Below, in pieces: positions 25,660-34,323 of a stretch of 64,000 bases of DNA. The notes beneath the pieces are model-generated. The model saw only the letters and a program-made list of their open reading frames with translations. It made no database searches and had not been told where the DNA came from. Source of the DNA: AC-37 sp036389295 (lineage in GTDB: Bacteria; Actinomycetota; Thermoleophilia; Solirubrobacterales; Thermoleophilaceae). A program made the translations under genes and the position numbers. Positions within the stretch are counted from its first letter, which is position 1. Each line of letters opens with the position of its first letter. Location of the stretch: the NCBI GenBank assembly GCA_036389295.1, contig DASVQB010000003.1:113531-177530 (forward strand). The letters are read 5' to 3'.

Positions 25660-26655
25660 TCAGGCGCCTTCGAGCCACTCCCGCATCGTCACGTGACGCG
25701 CGGGGGCCTCGCCGCGGAGCTCGCGGGCCAGCTCGCCCATGAGCCCGTGCCGCTCGGCGACGACGTCGTGCTGGTGGATCGTCTCGAGGTTGCGCTGGGC
25801 GGCCTGGACGAACACGCCCTCGCCCAGCGACTCGAACTCGGCGACGGCCATGCGGACCATCTCGCGCACGCAGTCCTCGACGAAGCGCGGCCGGCGGTGG
25901 GCCTTCTCGACCACCTCGACCTCGTCGGGCCGCTTCATCAGCTCGTAGATCTCGGAGCTCATCGACGACTCGACGATCCGCAGCAGCGTGCTGGCCTCGA
26001 TCGCGTCCGAGCAGCCCTCGGGGCAGCCGACGTGGAGCGTGCCGACGCCGCGCTGGTTGTGGGTCGCGACGGGCACGGCGTCGAGCACCCGCTCGATCTC
26101 GTCCTCGTCGAAGCCCTCGGCCGCGAGCCGCTCGCGCGCCCGCTCGGCGACCATCTCCTGGGCGCACGGGCACGCCGTCATCCCCTGCGCCTCGACGCCG
26201 ACGATCCGCCGGGTGCCGCGCTCGGAGGCCACCGCCGAGCCCAGCAGCCGGTACATCTCCTGCGTCTGGATGCCGGAGACCGGGGCCGGCTTGTGCTCGG
26301 GGTAGCGGGCGGCGACGGTCACCTCGGCGCGCAGGCCGCCCTGGCGGTCGAGGACCCGCTCGGCGATGTGGGCCGCGAGCGTCTCCGCCTTGAAGGCCTC
26401 GCCGAGCACGACCTCCTCGATCGCCTCCTCGACGACCTCCTCGAAGCGCGACATGTGCGCGCCCTTCTGCTCGGCCGAGAGGTCGACGAAGCAGTCGAGC
26501 TCCGCGTAGAAGAGCTGCTCGGAGCCGCCGGCGCCGGTGCGGATGACCTTGCTCACCCCGGTCACGCCGACGCGCGAGAGGCTGAGCCGCGTGTCCGGGC
26601 GGCGGGCCTGGACGTCCGCGGGAAGGGGGGCGAGAACCGGGCTCCCGTCGCTCAT
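25660..26655 (-). CDS. folE2: GTP cyclohydrolase FolE2 (type IB)
   Basis: The 331-residue enzyme converts GTP to dihydroneopterin triphosphate, the first step of folate (or queuosine) synthesis, with a metal other than zinc in many members. Landmarks: SKVIRTGAGG and FYAELDCFVDLSAEQKGAHMSRFEE near residues 33-75, VEAQGMTACPCAQEMV near 160 (metal-binding Cys and the conserved ACPC), THNQRGVGTLHV and EVVEKAHRRPRFVEDCVREMV. Length and all motifs fit FolE2. ATG at 26655 has no clear ribosome site. Divergent from rpoD. Confidence 0.92.
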   Translation of the reverse strand: MSDGSPVLAPLPADVQARRPDTRLSLSRVGVTGVSKVIRTGAGGSEQLFYAELDCFVDLSAEQKGAHMSRFEEVVEEAIEEVVLGEAFKAETLAAHIAERVLDRQGGLRAEVTVAARYPEHKPAPVSGIQTQEMYRLLGSAVASERGTRRIVGVEAQGMTACPCAQEMVAERARERLAAEGFDEDEIERVLDAVPVATHNQRGVGTLHVGCPEGCSDAIEASTLLRIVESSMSSEIYELMKRPDEVEVVEKAHRRPRFVEDCVREMVRMAVAEFESLGEGVFVQAAQRNLETIHQHDVVAERHGLMGELARELRGEAPARHVTMREWLEGA

Positions 26656-26766
26656 ACCGGGGAATGAAGATATCGACGCGAAAACCCCTCGCGAACACGC
26701 CCCATCGCATGTATCTTGGCCTAGAGGTCCGACCTGGCCCGGACCGGGGACTCGCACAGCGCTTAT

Positions 26767-26785
26767 GCGGTACCGGCGGTACCGC
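26767..26785. promoter_or_regulatory. palindrome and promoter region of rpoD
   Basis: GCGGTACC-GGC-GGTACCGC (8-bp arms) is followed two bases later by TTATAG, a possible -10 hexamer, and by AGGGGAGA (26791-26798) before the GTG at 26803. This may be an operator or an mRNA leader hairpin for rpoD. Confidence 0.4.
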
Positions 26786-26802
26786 GTTATAGGGGAGAGA
26801 CC

Positions 26803-27942
26803 GTGAACGCAAAAGACGAGGGAACCCTGCTCGCCGAGCGCCCGGAGGGATCGTTCGGGGACATCGACGAGCTGCGGCCGCTCCTCGCGGACGCGCGCGA
26901 GCGCGGGTTCCTGACCCTCGAGGACCTCGCCCGCTGCCTCGAGGACGTGGAGGTGACGAAGGAGCAGCTCCGCGACCTCCGCGCCCACCTGGTCGACCAG
27001 GGGATCGAGGTGCTCGCCGCCGACGGGTCGGCGGCGCAATGGGCCCCGCCCGAGCACGCCGAGGACAAGGACGGCGCCGACCAGGCGAAGCGGGCCGAGA
27101 TCGACCTCACGGTGGAGCCGAGCCTCGACTCGCTGCGGCTCTACCTGCGCTCGATCGGGCGCGTGGGGCTCCTCACCGCCGACCAGGAGGTCGCGCTCGC
27201 CAAGCGGATCGAGCGCGGCGACATGGACGCCAAGCAGCACATGATCGAGGCGAACCTGCGGCTCGTGGTCTCGATCGCGAAGGGCTACATCGGCCGCGGG
27301 CTCACGTTCCTCGACCTGATCCAGGAGGGCTCGCTCGGGCTGATCCGGGCGGTCGAGAAGTTCGACTACCGCCGCGGCTACAAGTTCTCCACCTACGCGA
27401 CGTGGTGGATCCGCCAGGCGGTCACGCGCGCGATCGCGGACAAGGCGCGCACGATCCGCATCCCGGTCCACATGGTCGAGAAGCTGAACAAGGTCGTGCA
27501 CGTGGAGCGCCAGCTCGTGCAGGAGCTGGGCCGCGAGCCGGCGCCCGAGGAGATCGCGGCGGCGATCGAGATCACGGCGCGCGAGGTGCGCGAGATCCAG
27601 CGGCTGGCGCAGCTGCCCGTGTCGCTCGAGAAGCCGATCGGCGAGGAGGACGACTCCGAGCTGGGTGACTTCGTGGAGGACGACGCGTCGGAGTCGCCGT
27701 ACGATCTGGCGGTCGAGAACCTGCGGCGAGAGAACGTGCGCAAGGCGCTCGACGTGCTGCCGGAGCGCGAGCGCGAGGTGCTCGAGATGCGCTTCGGGCT
27801 GAAGGGCCACGAGGCTCGGACGCTCGAGGAGGTCGGCCGGGCGTTCGGGGTCACGCGCGAGCGGATCCGCCAGATCGAGAACATGACGCTGAAGAAGCTC
27901 GAGGTGCTGCCGGAGGCGCAGCGCCTCAAGGACTCGGCCTAG
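26803..27942 (+). CDS. rpoD: principal RNA polymerase sigma factor (RpoD/SigA)
   Basis: The 379-residue factor has an N-terminal region 1.1-like helical part (to about residue 90), region 1.2 (SLDSLRLYLRSIGRVGLLTADQEVALAKRIE), region 2 with GYIGRGLTFLDLIQEGSLGLIRAVEKFDYRRGYKFSTYATWWIRQAVTRAI (core binding and -10 recognition), region 3 and region 4 with the HTH (ARTLEEVGRAFGVTRERIRQIENMTLKKL). Short for a primary sigma but normal for this lineage. GTG at 26803 has GGGAGAG in front. A hairpin follows at 27979-28005 between rpoD and the convergent ltrA. Confidence 0.95.
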   Translation: MNAKDEGTLLAERPEGSFGDIDELRPLLADARERGFLTLEDLARCLEDVEVTKEQLRDLRAHLVDQGIEVLAADGSAAQWAPPEHAEDKDGADQAKRAEIDLTVEPSLDSLRLYLRSIGRVGLLTADQEVALAKRIERGDMDAKQHMIEANLRLVVSIAKGYIGRGLTFLDLIQEGSLGLIRAVEKFDYRRGYKFSTYATWWIRQAVTRAIADKARTIRIPVHMVEKLNKVVHVERQLVQELGREPAPEEIAAAIEITAREVREIQRLAQLPVSLEKPIGEEDDSELGDFVEDDASESPYDLAVENLRRENVRKALDVLPEREREVLEMRFGLKGHEARTLEEVGRAFGVTRERIRQIENMTLKKLEVLPEAQRLKDSA

Positions 27943-27978
27943 CCCCGCCGCGCCGCCCTCCAGTGCACCTGCACACGA

Positions 27979-28005
27979 GCGGCGGCCGGCTCGGCTGCCC
28001 GCCGC
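27979..28005. terminator. hairpin between convergent rpoD and ltrA
   Basis: GCGGCGG (27979-27985) pairs with CCGCCGC (27999-28005) around a 13-base loop. Its position in the 81-bp gap suggests a two-way terminator. Confidence 0.4.
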
Positions 28006-28023
28006 CGTGCCCGTCGCCGGCGT

Positions 28024-29121
28024 CTAGCTCGTCGGCGCCCGCGCCGCGACCGTCTGCCGCAGCCGCCGGCGCGGCTCGGCGAAGCGGATCGCCTCGTAGG
28101 TCGTGAGCGTGGTGGCGACGAGCGCGACGCCGGCGATCGCGACGACGGCGTCGACCTCGACGGCCAGCGGAACCAGCGCGGCCAGCACGGCGGCCGCGAC
28201 CAGCCGGCGCTTGGCGACCGTGTGGACGTTGCGCAGGCGGAACGCCACGTGCGCGAGGTAGTAGAGGGCGGCGCCGCCGCATAGGGCGGTCGCGGGCACG
28301 GCTTCGAGCGGCTCGCCGGTGTGCGCGAGCACGGTCTTGACGCCGAACGCGAACAGGATGATCCCGGCGACCATCGGCAGGTGGAGGTAGCTGTAGGAGT
28401 CGCGCGCCTGGGCCGCGCGGGCGGCGCCGGTGGCCTCGTGGAGCTTGCGCTCGGCGACGATCGCGACCACGTCGAAGTACTGCCACCACATCGCCGCGGC
28501 GACCGCGATGCCGAGCAGGCCGGCCCCGACGATCCCCGCGTCGAGGTCGGTGTCGGCGCCAGCGCCGACGGAGACGATCGACTCGCCGAGCGCGACGATC
28601 ACGATCAGGCCGTGGCGCTCGGCGAAGTGGCCGGGCGAGACTCGCCAGCCCTCCCCGCGGCCCACGAGCACGCCCAGGTAGTCGATGGCGAGGGCGACCG
28701 CCCAGACGGCCGCCCGCGGGCCCTCGTCGAGGAACGCCCCGCCCACGATCAGGAGCGGGCCGGCGATCGACGTGGGCGTCATGCGGAGGACGGCGCCGAG
28801 GAGGTCCGGGTCGCTCCTTCCCGCGCGCGTGTAGAGGGCGATGTGCATGACGCGGACGACGAGGTAGGCGACGGCGAAGACGAGCGCCTCGTCGCCGAAC
28901 GCCTCGGGCACCGCGAGCGACGCGACGAGCATCGCCCCCATCGCGAGGAAGATCGTCAGCCGGACGAGCCCCGCCTCCGGATCGACGGAGTTCGTGAGCC
29001 ACGTGTAGGCCGCCCACGCCCACCAGAGGGCGGCGAGCACGAGCAGCCCGTGACCGAGCCCGGTCCAGGTCGCGTCCTTGGCGAGCAGCCCCGTGACCTG
29101 GGTCAGCGCGAAGACGAACAC
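28024..29121 (-). CDS. ltrA: LtrA-family (low temperature requirement) membrane protein; start unresolved
   Basis: The predicted protein of 365 residues from GTG at 29121 has about ten membrane helices and the family's GHFAERHGLIVIVALGESI motif. LtrA proteins normally begin with a conserved TPLELFFDLVFVFALTQ. Here that conserved block (PLELFFDL) is encoded in frame upstream of the GTG (about 29122-29145), but the 24 in-frame codons back to the TAG at 29194-29196 contain no ATG, GTG or TTG. So the true start is probably a non-standard codon (ATC at 29185-29187 is a candidate), or there is a one-base error or shift. Function of the family is unknown. Confidence 0.75.
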   Translation of the reverse strand: MFVFALTQVTGLLAKDATWTGLGHGLLVLAALWWAWAAYTWLTNSVDPEAGLVRLTIFLAMGAMLVASLAVPEAFGDEALVFAVAYLVVRVMHIALYTRAGRSDPDLLGAVLRMTPTSIAGPLLIVGGAFLDEGPRAAVWAVALAIDYLGVLVGRGEGWRVSPGHFAERHGLIVIVALGESIVSVGAGADTDLDAGIVGAGLLGIAVAAAMWWQYFDVVAIVAERKLHEATGAARAAQARDSYSYLHLPMVAGIILFAFGVKTVLAHTGEPLEAVPATALCGGAALYYLAHVAFRLRNVHTVAKRRLVAAAVLAALVPLAVEVDAVVAIAGVALVATTLTTYEAIRFAEPRRRLRQTVAARAPTS

Positions 29122-29229
29122 CAGGTCGAAGAACAGCTCGAGCGGGGTGACCCGAGGCTCGGACGATACGTCTTGGGAGGCGATCCGGGAAGCCTATTCC
29201 GTCGGGCGGGCGTGGGAACATGCGTTCGT

Positions 29230-29664
29230 ATGACCACGCGTGAGCAGGGCGATCTGGGAGAGCTCTCGGCGGTCGAATGGCTCGGCTATCGGGGCGCGGC
29301 GGTCGCGATCCCGTTCGGTCACAGCCCGGACTGGGACCTGGTCGCGGAGCTGGACGGTCGGCTCCTGCGGGTGCAGGTCAAGACGTCCGGCTTCCGTCAG
29401 GGCGACCGCTGGCAGGTGCGCGTCTGCACCCGCGGCGGCAACCAGAGCTGGAATCGAGTCGCGAAGCTGTTCGACCCGTCCCGCTGCGACTTCCTGTTCG
29501 CGCTGGTCGCCGACGGGCGCCGATGGTTCATCCCGTCAGAGGCGCTCGACGGCCGTACCGCGATCGTGCTCGGTGGGCCGAAGTACTCCGAGTTCGAGGT
29601 CGAGCGGGGCCGGCCGTTCCCGCGCGAGCGCTGCCGAAATCGAGCTATACAATCGGTGCCCTAG
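29230..29664 (+). CDS. PD-(D/E)XK-nuclease-like protein
   Basis: The 144-residue protein contains LGYRGAAVAIPFGHSPDWDLVAELDGRLLRVQVKTSGF near residue 20, with D-W-D followed by Q-V-K-T, the layout of restriction-nuclease-like active sites (D...E/QxK). The end is basic (RPFPRERCRNRA). Such proteins occur as repair, Holliday-junction or restriction-related enzymes. ATG at 29230 is close to the divergent ltrA gene. It ends six bases before tRNA-Tyr. Function is not established. Confidence 0.55.
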   Translation: MTTREQGDLGELSAVEWLGYRGAAVAIPFGHSPDWDLVAELDGRLLRVQVKTSGFRQGDRWQVRVCTRGGNQSWNRVAKLFDPSRCDFLFALVADGRRWFIPSEALDGRTAIVLGGPKYSEFEVERGRPFPRERCRNRAIQSVP

Positions 29665-29670
29665 ACACTC

Positions 29671-29752
29671 GGGGGGATGTCCGAGTGGTTAAAGGAGCGT
29701 GGCTGTAAACCACGTGGCTATGCCTACGCAGGTTCGAATCCTGCTCCCCCCA
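29671..29752 (+). tRNA. tRNA-Tyr (anticodon GTA)
   Basis: The acceptor stem is GGGGGGA/TCCCCCC. The anticodon loop CTGTAAA contains GTA. A long variable arm (GTGGCTATGCCTAC) as in class II tRNA-Tyr and a canonical T-arm (GCAGGTTCGAATCCTGC) are present. Discriminator A, no encoded CCA. Confidence 0.95.
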
Positions 29753-29817
29753 TTCGCCGCAGACGCGCCCGGTCGGCGGGCCTTGCGCGACCCAGGCACC
29801 GCGGTTGGACCCAGGTC

Positions 29818-30123
29818 ATGAAGCTCTACGTCTGCTGGGGAACGTTTCCCGTCCCGTGGCCGCGGCGCGGCGCTTCGTGGCGGCCCGGCGCGCACCCGTG
29901 CAAGCGGGCCCACGACGCGCTGACCGAAGCCGGTCATTCGCCGGTCGTCGTGAGGTCGTACGGCTTCGCGGGGCTGCCGGACGTCACGAGCGGGCGCAGG
30001 GAGGTCAAGCGCCTGACCGGCGAGAGCTGGGTTCCGGTGCTCGTCCTCGACGACGGTGCGGTCGTACGGGGGTCGAGCGGCATCGTCGCCTGGGCGCACG
30101 ACAACCGGGCGGACGGCAGCTAG
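29818..30123 (+). CDS. glutaredoxin/GST-N-like thioredoxin-fold protein
   Basis: The 101-residue protein starts MKLYVCWGTFPV, then HPCKRAHDALTEAGHSPVVVRSYGFAGLPDVTSGRREVKRLTGESWVPVLVLDDGAVVRGSSGIVAWAHDN. A single redox Cys in HPCKR, a cis-Pro in SWVPVLVLDDG and the final helix match the glutaredoxin or GST N-terminal fold. Only one Cys of a CxxC is present, so a monothiol function is possible. It lies between tRNA-Tyr and the cold-shock gene. Confidence 0.65.
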   Translation: MKLYVCWGTFPVPWPRRGASWRPGAHPCKRAHDALTEAGHSPVVVRSYGFAGLPDVTSGRREVKRLTGESWVPVLVLDDGAVVRGSSGIVAWAHDNRADGS

Positions 30124-30233
30124 ACTGGTGTCCTCATGCCGGGCGGTCCGTCCGGCCAATCCGTGTCAGCGTTCGTAGTTGTTGCTCTAGCACCTCCCGC
30201 GTTTCGCGCACACAACCTCCCGGGGGGAAACAG

Positions 30234-30437
30234 ATGGCAACCGGAACCGTGAAGTGGTTCAGCGACGACAAGGGCTTCGGGTTCATCACGCCCGACGATT
30301 CGGGCAAGGACCTCTTCGTGCACCACACCGGCATCGCGGGGAGCGGCTTCAAGTCGCTCGCCGAGGGCGCGAAGGTCAGCTACGACGCCGAGTCCGGGCC
30401 CAAGGGTCCCAACGCGGCGAACGTACAGACGCTCTAG
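30234..30437 (+). CDS. cspA: cold shock protein
   Basis: The 67-residue protein is a single OB-fold RNA chaperone: MATGTVKWFSDDKGFGFITPDDSGKDLFVHHTGI with RNP1 (KGFGFI) and RNP2 (LFVHHT), then LAEGAKVSYDAESGPKGPNAANV. The leader of about 110 bases between the previous gene and the ATG contains GC hairpins (near 30144-30160) and GGGGGG before AAACAG, consistent with a cold-responsive 5' UTR. A hairpin follows at 30458-30484 before the next small gene. Confidence 0.95.
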   Translation: MATGTVKWFSDDKGFGFITPDDSGKDLFVHHTGIAGSGFKSLAEGAKVSYDAESGPKGPNAANVQTL

Positions 30438-30457
30438 CCCCACACCGTCGCAGTCCT

Positions 30458-30484
30458 CCGGTCCGGCACGTGCCTGCGGACCGG
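30458..30484 (+). terminator. hairpin after the cold-shock gene
   Basis: CCGGTCCG (30458-30465) and CGGACCGG (30477-30484) pair perfectly around an 11-base loop. No T run follows, so it may be an attenuator leaving some read-through into the microprotein gene at 30556. Confidence 0.4.
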
Positions 30485-30555
30485 CGGGCTCGGCAGGCGC
30501 CAGCGCGGCGCCGAGGCAGCCGACGCCTCCGAACTCCACGAGAAGGGACACATGC

Positions 30556-30717
30556 ATGGCCTCGAGCTCGAAGAGAAAGACGACGATGGCGAAGCTCAAC
30601 CGCGAACGCGCGGTCGTCGAGCGTCGGCTGAAGAAGCAGGCCAAGAAGCAGGCGAGGAAGCAGGCGGCGCTGGCCACACCGGACGCGCCTGCCGACGCGC
30701 TCGCCGACGACCGCTGA
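30556..30717 (+). CDS. 53-residue basic microprotein
   Basis: ATG at 30556 with AAGGGA nine bases upstream starts MASSSKRKTTMAKLNRERAVVERRLKKQAKKQARKQAALATPDAPADALADDR. Residues 10-40 form a very basic, Ala/Lys/Arg-rich helix. Small basic proteins of this shape occur next to cold-shock genes in Actinobacteria by my recollection, but function is unknown. It may bind nucleic acid or ribosomes. Too short for most gene callers, yet the ribosome site and codon pattern support it. Confidence 0.65.
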   Translation: MASSSKRKTTMAKLNRERAVVERRLKKQAKKQARKQAALATPDAPADALADDR

Positions 30718-30801
30718 CGCACCGCGGGTCGAGGATCGAGGTCGCACCGAGGCGACCGCCGCGATCCCGCAACACCCTCGCCCGCGCCGGTTTCCTGTCA
30801 C

Positions 30802-32127
30802 ATGGGCCTGCGCGCCGTCGCCGTGGCCGGATGCTGTTGGGCGCTCCTCGCCTGCCCGCTCGCCGTCGAGCGCGCCGGGGCGCGGGGCTGGACCGCGCCG
30901 GCGTCCCTCCCGCGTGAGGCCTACGCGTCGGAGCTCGACGTGGACCTCGGCGATCGCGGCGGCGTTCTCGCGTTCCCGCGCGGGATCTACCCCCGGCCCC
31001 TGATCGTCGCCCGCATAACGACTCGCGGCACGCTCGGTCCGCTGCGCAGGGTGCCCGGCTCCCACGAGGTCGCGGAGGAGCTGGCCGCCGCCGTCGACCG
31101 CCGGGGCGACGCCGCGCTCGCCTGGGCCTTCCCGGACGTGAAGCCGGGCGAGGAGGATCTGCGGTTCCCGTGCTGCGATCGAGCGGCGGCCGCGACGTGG
31201 CGCCGGGGACACCCGCCCTCGCGTGCCGTCCCGCTCTCGACACCGGACGACCACATCAGGGACCTGACCGTCGGCATGGGCCGTGCCGGGACGGGGATCG
31301 TCCTGTGGCAGCTCCTGGACAGCGGCGCCGTCGGTGGCGCCGTGGGTCGACGCGGGGCCGGTTTCGCTCCGTTCGAGCTCGACCCCGGGCAGGGCGGCTT
31401 CGGGGACGTCGGCGTGTCGCTCGGACTCGACGCCCGCGGCCGGGCGCTCGCCGTCTGGGGGAGGCGGAGCGGCCTCCGGACGGCGACGAGCGACGCGTCG
31501 GGCGTTTTCGGCCGGCAGCGGGCGCTGCACCTGCCGAGGGACGCGCTCGACAGCTTCGAGACGACGGTCCGCACCGACCGGCACGGCAACCAGGTCGCCG
31601 TATGGCAGGGGCGGAGTGGCTCGGCGAGGGACACGATCCAGACCGCCTTCCGCAGGCCGGGCGCCGACTTCGGCCGGCCGCGCGTCCTGACACGCGACGG
31701 CAGGGCGGGTGCTCCGGCCGTCGCGATGGGGGCCGCCGGCCACGTCGTCGTGGCCTGGGCGTCGCGCCGGAGTCGCCGGACCGTGACCCGCGTGGCGCGG
31801 CGGCGTCCCGGCGGCCGCTTCGGACCGCCCCAGACCCTGAGCCGCGCCGGCTCGGAGACGAGCGAGCCGGCGGTGGGCGCCGACTCGCGCGGACGCGCGA
31901 TCGTCCTCGTGTCGATCGGAGACGAGCGGACGGCGGAGGTGCGGGCCTTCCGCGCTGGCCCCACGAGGCCGTTCGGGCACGGCGAGGACGTCTCGCGCGC
32001 CGGTCGCGGCTCGTACTGCGACGACCCGCATCTGGACGTGAGCGCGCGCGGCGCGGCGTTCGCCTGGTGGGAATGCACGCTCGCGAACGGGGACATGGTG
32101 GGCCGCCACGCGGCCTTCCGGCCCTGA
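30802..32127 (+). CDS. secreted beta-propeller-like repeat protein
   Basis: The 441-residue protein has a signal sequence (GLRAVAVAGCCWALLACPLAV). Seven or so repeats of the form D-x-x-G-x-A-x-x-x-W follow, e.g. RRGDAALAWAF, RAGTGIVLWQL, ARGRALAVWGR, RHGNQVAVWQG, AAGHVVVAWAS, SRGRAIVLVSI, each between stretches reading like FGRPRVLTRDG. This is a six- to eight-bladed propeller architecture typical of secreted Thermoleophilia proteins; ligand unknown. ATG at 30802; no clear operon. Confidence 0.7.
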   Translation: MGLRAVAVAGCCWALLACPLAVERAGARGWTAPASLPREAYASELDVDLGDRGGVLAFPRGIYPRPLIVARITTRGTLGPLRRVPGSHEVAEELAAAVDRRGDAALAWAFPDVKPGEEDLRFPCCDRAAAATWRRGHPPSRAVPLSTPDDHIRDLTVGMGRAGTGIVLWQLLDSGAVGGAVGRRGAGFAPFELDPGQGGFGDVGVSLGLDARGRALAVWGRRSGLRTATSDASGVFGRQRALHLPRDALDSFETTVRTDRHGNQVAVWQGRSGSARDTIQTAFRRPGADFGRPRVLTRDGRAGAPAVAMGAAGHVVVAWASRRSRRTVTRVARRRPGGRFGPPQTLSRAGSETSEPAVGADSRGRAIVLVSIGDERTAEVRAFRAGPTRPFGHGEDVSRAGRGSYCDDPHLDVSARGAAFAWWECTLANGDMVGRHAAFRP

Positions 32128-32187
32128 CGACCTCGTCCGGGACAGTCGCCGCGAGACCGTCGCGATGCGACATGCCCACCAGCTAGC

Positions 32188-32688
32188 GTGTCGCGCGTGC
32201 GGCTGACGCCCGTCTCCTACATCGTGCTCGGCCTCCTCGACCAGGCGGGCGAGGCCACCCCCTACGAGCTCCACCAGATGGCCGGCAGCCTCAGCGACCT
32301 CTGGTCCGTGCCGCGCGCGCAGCTCTACCGCGAGCCCGAGCGGCTCGCCGAGGCGGGGCTCCTGACCGAGAAGCGCGAGCAGGCCGGCCGCCGCCGGCGC
32401 CGCTTCCGGCTGACCCGCGACGGTCGCCGCGCGCTGCGGGACTGGCTGGACAACCCCACCGCCGAGTTCACCGAGCTTCGCGAGCCGGGCCTCCTGCGGC
32501 TCTTCTTCGGAGCGGACCCGAAGCCGCTCGCGCGGATCCAGCTCGAGATCCACGAGCGCAAGCTCCGCGAGTACCAGGAGACCGCCAAGCTGTGGCCGGG
32601 GGGAGCCCCCGCCGGGCCGCGCCGGGCGCTGGAGGCCGGGATGGGCCACGAGCGCGAGTGGGTCCGGTTCTGGAAGCGGCTCGCGTGA
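32188..32688 (+). CDS. PadR-family transcriptional regulator
   Basis: This 166-residue regulator has an N-terminal winged HTH: TPVSYIVLGLLDQAGEATPYELHQMAGSLSDLWSVPRAQLYREPERLAEAGLLTEKREQAGRRRRRFRLTRDGRRALRDWLDNP. The C-terminal helices (residues 95-165) mediate dimerisation in PadR-C/Vir-type members. GTG at 32188 is chosen; GTG at 32197 is possible. It lies upstream, on the same strand, of the carotenoid oxygenase gene, whose promoter contains inverted repeats, so it may regulate that gene. Confidence 0.85.
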   Translation: MSRVRLTPVSYIVLGLLDQAGEATPYELHQMAGSLSDLWSVPRAQLYREPERLAEAGLLTEKREQAGRRRRRFRLTRDGRRALRDWLDNPTAEFTELREPGLLRLFFGADPKPLARIQLEIHERKLREYQETAKLWPGGAPAGPRRALEAGMGHEREWVRFWKRLA

Positions 32689-32799
32689 CGCGGCGCTGAC
32701 GCGGCTCGTGCCGGCTCGCTGAGCGCGGCGCAAGCCGGCTCGCCCCGCCCACCCCGGACCGCCCGCGCCCGCCGGCGGCACGACGTTTGCATCGCAACC

Positions 32800-32831
32800 G
32801 TATCTTTGATACCGTCCAATTCACACGGTAT
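32800..32831. promoter_or_regulatory. operator-like inverted repeats before the carotenoid oxygenase gene
   Basis: GTATC-TTT-GATAC (32800-32812) overlaps ATACCG-N11-CGGTAT (32809-32831), an AT-rich patch just before the ATG at 32830. This may be a PadR- or self-responsive operator and also contains a -10-like TATCTT at 32801-32806. Confidence 0.45.
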
Positions 32832-34323
32832 GGGAGAGAGGACTCCGATCGCTTCGAAGCAGGCCACGACGGGGGCGCCGGTCCGGCTGCCCGCGCCGCC
32901 CCGGCCGCCCGCGCCGGTCCGGCTGCCCGAGCCGCCCCCGCCGCCGGCGCTCGGCTTCACCAGCGTGGAGCAGGAGCTGGACGACGAGCGGCTCGAGGTC
33001 CAGGGCGAGCTGCCGGCCTGGCTCCAGGGCACCCTGATCCGCAACGGGCCGGCCCGCTTCGAGGCGGGCGAGCGGGTTCGCCACTGGTTCGACGGGCTTG
33101 CGATGCTCCACCGCTTCTCGATCGCGGACGGCAGGGTTTCCTACGGCAACCGCTTCCTGCGCACCAAGTCGTTCAGGGCCTCCGAGGAGGGCCGGATCGG
33201 CTACCGCGAGTTCGCGAGCGACCCGTGCCGGTCGCTCTTCAGGCGGGTCGCGACGCTGTTCGGCTCGAACCCGCACGTGACCGACAACGCCGCGGTCAAC
33301 GTGGTCCGGATCGCCGACGAGTTCGTCGCGATGGCCGAGAACCCGATGCCGATCGTCTTCGACCCGCGGACGCTCGAGACCCTCGGCGTCGCCGACGCCC
33401 CGCCGGGCCTTCTCCCGACCGCGCACCCGCAGGTCGACCCCGCCAGCGGCGAGACGGTCAACTTCGCCGTCCACCTCGGCGCCCGCAGCGCCTACCGCCT
33501 GTACGTGCACGGCCCGGGCGGGACCGCGCGCACGATCTGCTCGATCCCCGTCCGCGAGCCCGCCTACCTGCACAGCTTCGGCCTGACCGAGAACCACGCG
33601 ATCCTCGTGCTGGGACCGCTCGTCGTCAACCCGATCGAGCTCGCGCTGAGCCCGCGGCCGTTCATCGAGAACTACCGCTGGGAGCCGGACCGCGGCACCG
33701 AGATCCTGGCGATCGACCGCCGCAGCGGACGGGTCGCGTCCCGCTGGAGCGCCGATCCCGTCTTCCTGTTCCACCACGTCAACGCGTACGAGGCGGACGG
33801 GGAGATGGTCGTCGACATCTGCGGCTACGACGACGCCGCCCTGATCGAGGACCTGTATCTCGACCGCCTCGCCGAGAGCGGCGACATCGCCGAGCCGCGC
33901 CCGCGGCGCTATCGCCTGCCCGCCGGCGGCGGCCGGGCCGACTGGCGGCCGCTCGCCGACGTCGAGCTCGAGATGCCGCGGATACATCCCCGCCGGAGCT
34001 CCCGCCGCCACTCCGTGGTGTGGGGGACGAGCCGGCACGACGGGCGGTTCGCGAGCGCGCTCGTCCGGCTCGACGTCGACGAGGGCGTCACGCGGCGCTG
34101 GCACGAGCCGTGCTGCCACCCCGGCGAGCCGGTGTTCGTCCCGCGCCCGGGCGCGACCGCCGAGGACGACGGGGTCCTCCTGTCGGTGGTCCTCGACGCC
34201 GGCGCCGGAAGCTCCTTCCTGCTCGTGCTCGAGGCGGAGACCCTCGAGGAGACGGCCCGCGCCGCGGCTCCGCACCACATCCCATTCGGCGTCCACGGCC
34301 AGTTCTTCGATGACCTCGGCTAG
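32830..34323 (+). CDS. carotenoid cleavage oxygenase (RPE65/CCD family)
   Basis: The 497-residue protein is a seven-bladed propeller dioxygenase that cleaves carotenoids or stilbenes with Fe(II). Iron-ligand histidines are in TAHPQVD, LHSFGLTENH, FHHVNAYE and HHIPFGVHGQF. Other typical blocks are GTLIRNGPARFE, HWFDGLAMLHRFS and YGNRFLRTKSF. A Pro-rich N-terminal 40 residues is unusual. ATG at 32830 is preferred over an upstream TTG. Its end overlaps the next gene's start by 14 bases. Substrate is unknown. Confidence 0.9.
   Translation: MGERTPIASKQATTGAPVRLPAPPRPPAPVRLPEPPPPPALGFTSVEQELDDERLEVQGELPAWLQGTLIRNGPARFEAGERVRHWFDGLAMLHRFSIADGRVSYGNRFLRTKSFRASEEGRIGYREFASDPCRSLFRRVATLFGSNPHVTDNAAVNVVRIADEFVAMAENPMPIVFDPRTLETLGVADAPPGLLPTAHPQVDPASGETVNFAVHLGARSAYRLYVHGPGGTARTICSIPVREPAYLHSFGLTENHAILVLGPLVVNPIELALSPRPFIENYRWEPDRGTEILAIDRRSGRVASRWSADPVFLFHHVNAYEADGEMVVDICGYDDAALIEDLYLDRLAESGDIAEPRPRRYRLPAGGGRADWRPLADVELEMPRIHPRRSSRRHSVVWGTSRHDGRFASALVRLDVDEGVTRRWHEPCCHPGEPVFVPRPGATAEDDGVLLSVVLDAGAGSSFLLVLEAETLEETARAAAPHHIPFGVHGQFFDDLG

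Noticed and set aside
25586..26812. 408-codon alternative minus frame across folE2
   Set aside because: Shadow; the folE2 frame holds all family motifs.
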